Below, piece after piece: positions 60,627-64,000 of a DNA stretch of 64,000 nucleotides. Each line of letters opens with the position of its first letter. The first letter of the stretch is position 1. The notes beneath the pieces are model-generated. The model was not told the DNA's origin. It saw nothing but the letters and a program-made list of their open reading frames with translations, and searched no databases. The translations under genes were made by a program, and so were the position numbers. This DNA is from Kiloniellales bacterium (lineage in GTDB: Bacteria; Pseudomonadota; Alphaproteobacteria; Kiloniellales; JAKSBE01), in the NCBI GenBank assembly GCA_030066685.1, contig JASJBF010000014.1:1-64000 (forward strand). Reading direction: 5' to 3'.

Positions 60627-61204
60627 TTCCCAGCCTGTCCGAGACCGCTTCCGGCATCTACGGCGCCTGGCGCCTGGCCCGCGTCGACCCCGGGGGCCTC
60701 AACTATTTCGACGCCAGCGACGACGGCTTCTGGAAGTCCTTCTTCGCCGCCGTCGTGGTCCTGCCCGGCATCGCCATTGTTCTGGCGATGCGCTTCGCGA
60801 TCTTCGGCTTCAAGTCCGATCCGCTGCGCGTCCTCACCGTGGAGGCCATCGCCTACGTGATCTTCTGGGTGGCCTTTCCGCTGGCGATGTATCACCTGAC
60901 GCAAGCTCTCGGCCTCGCCGAGCGCTACCGTCTGCACATCGTCGCCTACAACTGGTCGCAGGTCATACAGATCGCCGTCCTGGTCCCGATCAACGTCGTC
61001 CTCTTCGCCGCCGGTCTCATCGAAACCCCTCTCTATGCCTCGGTGTTCCTCGGTCTCCAGGTCGTCATTCTGATCTACGAAGGCTACATCGCGCATATCG
61101 CCCTGAAGCTGCCGCGCCTGGGGGCCCTTGGGGTCGCCCTGCTGAGCTTCGTGATCGCGTCCACCCTGGACAGCTGCAGCCTGGCGCTGAGGACTGCCGG
61201 TTAG
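60623..61204 (+). CDS. membrane protein of unknown function, non-ATG start
   Basis: About 193 residues with five or so membrane segments (from AAVVVLPGIAIVLAMRF on). Coding sequence clearly continues upstream of the first GTG (60755): IPSLSETASGIYGAWRLARVD and DPGGLNYFDASDDGFWKSFF (short parts of residues 2-40) read as a normal amphipathic N-terminus. No ATG/GTG/TTG exists in that stretch before the dapE stop, so initiation must use CTG 60623 or ATT 60626, with GGAGGG 12 bases upstream, or the base call is wrong. The CTG overlaps the dapE TGA, indicating coupling. Convergent with caiD-like by four bases. Function unknown. Confidence 0.7.
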   Translation: MIPSLSETASGIYGAWRLARVDPGGLNYFDASDDGFWKSFFAAVVVLPGIAIVLAMRFAIFGFKSDPLRVLTVEAIAYVIFWVAFPLAMYHLTQALGLAERYRLHIVAYNWSQVIQIAVLVPINVVLFAAGLIETPLYASVFLGLQVVILIYEGYIAHIALKLPRLGALGVALLSFVIASTLDSCSLALRTAG

Positions 61205-61983
61205 CGTCCCTTCCAGACCGGATCGCGCTTCTCGGCGAAGGCGCGTGCGCCCTCGGCGTTGTCCTCGCTGCCGTAGAGCCGGTCGACGGTCGGAAACTGA
61301 CGCTTGGTGATGCGGTTCATGGCGTCCTGAAAGGTTGTAGCCTCGGCGGCCCGCGCGACCTCCTTGATCGCGGCATAGACCAGGGGCGGGCCGCTCGCCA
61401 GCAGGCGGGCGCAGTCCCAGGCCCGGTCCATCAACTCCGCCGCCGGTACCACCTCCTTGACCAGGCCCCAGCGCTGCGCCTCCTCCGCGCTCATCCAGCG
61501 CCCGGTCAGCAGCAGGTCCATGGCGACGTGGTAGGGGATGCGCTTGGGCAGCTTGCAGGTCGCCGCGTCGGCCAGGGTGCCGGCCCGGATCTCCGGCAGC
61601 GCGAAGGACGACTCCCCGGTCGCGAAGATCAGGTCGGCCGATAGCGCCAGCTCGAAGCCGCCACCCACCGCCATGCCGGCCACCGCGGCGATCACCGGCT
61701 TGTTCAGGTCGCGCAGCTCTTGCAGGCCGCCGAAACCGCCGACCCCGTAGTCGCCGTCGACCGCGTCGCCGGCGGCCGCGGCCTTGAGGTCCCAGCCGGC
61801 CGAAAAGAAGCGCGCGCCGGCGGTGCAGAGGATCGCGACCCTGAGCTCCGGATCGTCGCGAAAGGCCTGGAAGGTCTCGCCCATGAGCCGGCTGGTCGCC
61901 AGGTCGATGGCGTTGGCCTTGGGCCGGTCGAGCGTGACCTCCAGGATGGCGCCTTCACGGCGGGTCCTAATGACGTCGGTCAT
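61201..61983 (-). CDS. enoyl-CoA hydratase/isomerase, CaiD-like
   Basis: 260-residue crotonase-fold enzyme. LDRPKANAIDLATSRLMGE near the N-terminus is close to carnitinyl-CoA dehydratase (CaiD); the oxyanion-hole glycine is in AAVAGMAVGGGFELALSAD near residue 105 and the catalytic glutamates are in ALPEIRAGTLADAAT near 130. So it hydrates or dehydrates an acyl-CoA. Start overlaps the upstream acyl-CoA synthetase stop by four bases (ATGA), implying joint function on one acyl group. True carnitine specificity is unproven. Confidence 0.88.
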   Translation of the reverse strand: MTDVIRTRREGAILEVTLDRPKANAIDLATSRLMGETFQAFRDDPELRVAILCTAGARFFSAGWDLKAAAAGDAVDGDYGVGGFGGLQELRDLNKPVIAAVAGMAVGGGFELALSADLIFATGESSFALPEIRAGTLADAATCKLPKRIPYHVAMDLLLTGRWMSAEEAQRWGLVKEVVPAAELMDRAWDCARLLASGPPLVYAAIKEVARAAEATTFQDAMNRITKRQFPTVDRLYGSEDNAEGARAFAEKRDPVWKGR

Positions 61984-64000
61984 GGGGTCTCCTCCCTGAT
62001 CCGGATGAGCGCGTCGACGGCGACGGCGCCGCAGCCCTCCGCGCGGACGATGACGGGGTTGAGGTCGAGCTCCTCGACCGCCTCGGCCTCGGCGAAGCGG
62101 CCCAAGGCCAGGACCAGCGCGACCAGGCCCTCGACGTCGCCCCGCGGCCAGCCCCGATAGCCCCGCAGCAGGGCCCCGATCCGGAGCCCCGCGAGGGCCT
62201 CGCGGATCTCGTCCTCGGACGCCGGCAGCAGCAGGCTCCGGCTGTCCTGCAGCAGCTCGGCCAGGACGCCGCCGGCGCCCAGGGTCAGCAAAAGGCCCAG
62301 CTGCGGATCGCGCTGCAGGCCGACCAGGAGCTCCGCGACGCCGCCCTCGACCTGGCGCTCGACCAGCAGGCCGTCGCCCAGCGGCAGCAAGTCCGCCGCC
62401 GCCACCCGCAGCGCTTCGGCCGAGCGAAGGCCGAGACGGAGGCCGCCGGCTTCGGACTTGTGCGCCAGCCCCAGCGCCTTGACGGCGAGCGGAAAACCAA
62501 GCGCCGCCCCGGCCGCCACGGCCTCTTCGACGCTGGCGGCCCGGCGCCCCTCGGGCACCGCAATGCCGAAGGCGGCGAGCCGCGCCTTGGCGCTGGCTTC
62601 GTCTAAACAGACTTGCGACGTTTCTCGTAGACTGTCATGCCCGGCCTTGAGCCGGGCATCCAGGGGTGCCGAACTGCCTCGCTGCGGTCCCCGGATTGCC
62701 GGGTCAAGCCCGGCAACGGCAGAGCTTTTCGTGGCAACCCGCGAGTGCTCGCCGGATGCCGCGACTCTTCGACAGCATTTCTCGGCAGTCAGCAGCGGCG
62801 GCGCCAACGGGCGGGCCCAGGTCTCTCCGATCGTTGCCGCGGCCCCGGCTGCAATCATGGCGTCCTCGATCCCGCAGAGCGGCGCCACGCCCTTGGCCAT
62901 CAGCGCCTCGGCCGCGGCCTCGGGCAGGTTCTCGGGCAGGGAGGCGACCACCGCGCCCTTGCCGCCGCTGGCCGCCAGGGCGTCTTCGAAGGCGGCCAGC
63001 GTCGGCCACCAGGCGCCGTCGTCGCAACGGTCGCCGCGCGGCAGGTCCAGGACCAGCAAGGTGAGATCGTAGCCGTTGCGCAGGACGCCGGCGAAGGTCG
63101 CCGTCATCGCCGGCCGGTCGCCCCAGATGTAGGTGTGGTAGTCGAGCGGGTTGTCGACCGTGACCAGCGGGCCCAGAACCGCCCCGACCGCCGTCGCCTC
63201 GGCCTCGCCCAGGGGCGTATAGCGCAGCCGCGTGCCGACCACGGCATCGGCCATCAGCGCCGCCTCGCCGCCCGAGCAGCTGAGCGAGGCGATGGAGAAG
63301 CCGGCCAGCGGGCCGTGCAGGTGCAGCAGCTTCAGGGTCTCGAGAAAGGCCGGGATCGAAGGGACCCGCGCGATGCCGAGGCGCCGGAGCAAGGCCTCTG
63401 CAGCGGCGTCGGACCCGGCCAGCGAGGCCGTGTGGGTGATCGCGGCGGCGCGGCCCTGCACGCTGCGCCCCACCTTCAGGGCTACGATCGGCTTGCCGAG
63501 GCCCCGGGCCTTGGCCGCCATGGCCTGGAAGGCGGCGACGTCGTCGAAGCCCTCGATGTGCAGGCCCAGCGCCGTCACCCTGGGATCCTCCAGCAGCCCG
63601 GCAGCGATCTCGGAGACGCCGGTCTGCGCCTGGTTGCCCGCGGTGACCACGTAGGCCAGCGGAAGGCCGCGGCGCTGCATGGTCATGGAGATCGCGAGGT
63701 TCGAGGACTGGGTGACGATGGCGACGCCCTTGGCCCCGGCCTCGAGCCGCCGCCCGCCCTGCTCGTCGGGCCAGAGCAATGCGCCGTCCAGGTAGTTGAT
63801 CAGGCCGTAGCAGTTCGGCCCCAGGATCGGCATCTCACCGGCCGCCTCGAGCAGGGCCGCCTGGAGGCCATCGCCCTCCGCGTCCGCCTCGCGGAAGCCG
63901 GAGGCATAGCAGACCGCGCCGCCGGCGCCGCGCGCCGCGAGCGCGGCCAGGACCCCCGGCGTCGCCTTACGGTTGACCCCGACGAAGGCGGCGTCCGGCG
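61980..64000 (-). CDS. ADP-forming acetate/acyl-CoA synthetase (partial, runs off right edge)
   Basis: At least 673 codons. The visible order is the CoA-binding/ligase-CoA region (PILGPNCYGLINY near the right edge, SSNLAISMTMQRRGL, then GRSVQGRAAAITHTASLAG with the phospho-histidine-type segment), then an ATP-grasp domain (from about 62600 leftward; AFGIAVPEGRRA, AVKALGLAHKSEAGG). In between, at 62590-62780, about 55 residues have no counterpart in the family as I remember it and overlap a palindromic repeat (62633-62721), read in-frame as AVAGLDPAIRG and LDARLKAGHDS. Coupled to the CaiD-like gene. The N-terminus lies beyond base 64000. Confidence 0.85.
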   Translation of the reverse strand, partial: PDAAFVGVNRKATPGVLAALAARGAGGAVCYASGFREADAEGDGLQAALLEAAGEMPILGPNCYGLINYLDGALLWPDEQGGRRLEAGAKGVAIVTQSSNLAISMTMQRRGLPLAYVVTAGNQAQTGVSEIAAGLLEDPRVTALGLHIEGFDDVAAFQAMAAKARGLGKPIVALKVGRSVQGRAAAITHTASLAGSDAAAEALLRRLGIARVPSIPAFLETLKLLHLHGPLAGFSIASLSCSGGEAALMADAVVGTRLRYTPLGEAEATAVGAVLGPLVTVDNPLDYHTYIWGDRPAMTATFAGVLRNGYDLTLLVLDLPRGDRCDDGAWWPTLAAFEDALAASGGKGAVVASLPENLPEAAAEALMAKGVAPLCGIEDAMIAAGAAATIGETWARPLAPPLLTAEKCCRRVAASGEHSRVATKSSAVAGLDPAIRGPQRGSSAPLDARLKAGHDSLRETSQVCLDEASAKARLAAFGIAVPEGRRAASVEEAVAAGAALGFPLAVKALGLAHKSEAGGLRLGLRSAEALRVAAADLLPLGDGLLVERQVEGGVAELLVGLQRDPQLGLLLTLGAGGVLAELLQDSRSLLLPASEDEIREALAGLRIGALLRGYRGWPRGDVEGLVALVLALGRFAEAEAVEELDLNPVIVRAEGCGAVAVDALIRIREETP
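62633..62721. repeat. cloverleaf-like palindromic repeat, copy 3, inside a coding sequence
   Basis: 89-bp relative of the elements at 31501 and 39475. TGCCCGGC/GCCGGGCA (62638-62658) and TTGCCGGG/CCCGGCAA (62696-62716) are perfect with the same loops CTTGA and TCAAG; the outer right arm (ACGGCA in place of ATGACA) and the central arm are worn. It is translated as part of the acyl-CoA synthetase linker. Confidence 0.8.

Overview
This is a GC-rich chromosomal window (about two thirds G+C by eye) from an alphaproteobacterium, most likely a Rhodospirillales/Kiloniellales-type marine or soil heterotroph. Supporting signs are the alphaproteobacterial cox operon order (coxB-coxA-ctaB-small ORF-ctaG-coxC-DUF983-surf1), the plant-type GshA, DUF4170, DUF3422, DUF1203, DUF2336 and PmbA/TldD proteins, CtrA-type TTAA-N7-TTAA boxes, and several families of palindromic intergenic repeats typical of the class. 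No rRNA, tRNA, CRISPR array, integrase or transposase was seen. About 60 protein genes cover nearly all of the sequence; both edges cut a gene.

Layout. 1-6420: a catabolic island on the minus strand (beta-keto acid cleavage enzyme, TRAP transporter dctP-dctQ-dctM, a fused E1 alpha/beta 2-oxoacid dehydrogenase running off the left edge) divergent from a PAS-LuxR regulator; the space between them carries 9-bp inverted arms. 6429-8883: a small protein, an M32 carboxypeptidase and a membrane protein. 8880-15076: the aa3 cytochrome c oxidase operon with its assembly factors. 15692-19675: DUF4170, a GGCT-like protein, a membrane adenylate cyclase, EamA and LysE exporters. 19727-22088: a 2-keto-3-deoxyarabonate dehydratase and an alpha-ketoglutarate semialdehyde dehydrogenase. 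22426-26768: a tandem PilJ-domain protein, a small secreted protein, isocitrate lyase, and a FAH-family hydrolase with a broken relic of a paralogue nearby. 26915-31456: ETF-beta-type lysine methyltransferase, UbiA, RsmE, GshA, RidA. 31607-44466: TldD, DUF3422, QmcA/NfeD, secreted and PAP2 proteins, a Cys/Met PLP enzyme, DUF1203, UbiD, SUKH, hydroxyacid-oxoacid transhydrogenase.

44785-49950 is the most accessory part: a two-gene module (large coiled-coil membrane protein plus von Willebrand A lipoprotein), four palindromes, a truncated short-chain dehydrogenase relic, PmbA, and a DUF559 nuclease gene bracketed by two directly repeated 100-bp palindromic elements. 49960-57756 is a signalling block (DUF2336 plus PAS-GGDEF, a DivK-like receiver, a PAS-GAF histidine kinase, an Rcp1-like receiver, a REC-GGDEF cyclase) with CtrA-like boxes at its divergent promoters. 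57806-61204: a HAD nucleotidase, dapD, dapE and a membrane protein with no standard start codon. 61201-64000: a CaiD-type hydratase and an ADP-forming acyl-CoA synthetase whose reading frame contains an in-frame palindromic repeat.

Most promising for follow-up: the DUF559/direct-repeat unit, the VWA/coiled-coil pair, the repeat translated inside the acyl-CoA synthetase, and the CtrA-boxed signalling cluster. All family assignments rest on motifs and remembered family features, not on searches.
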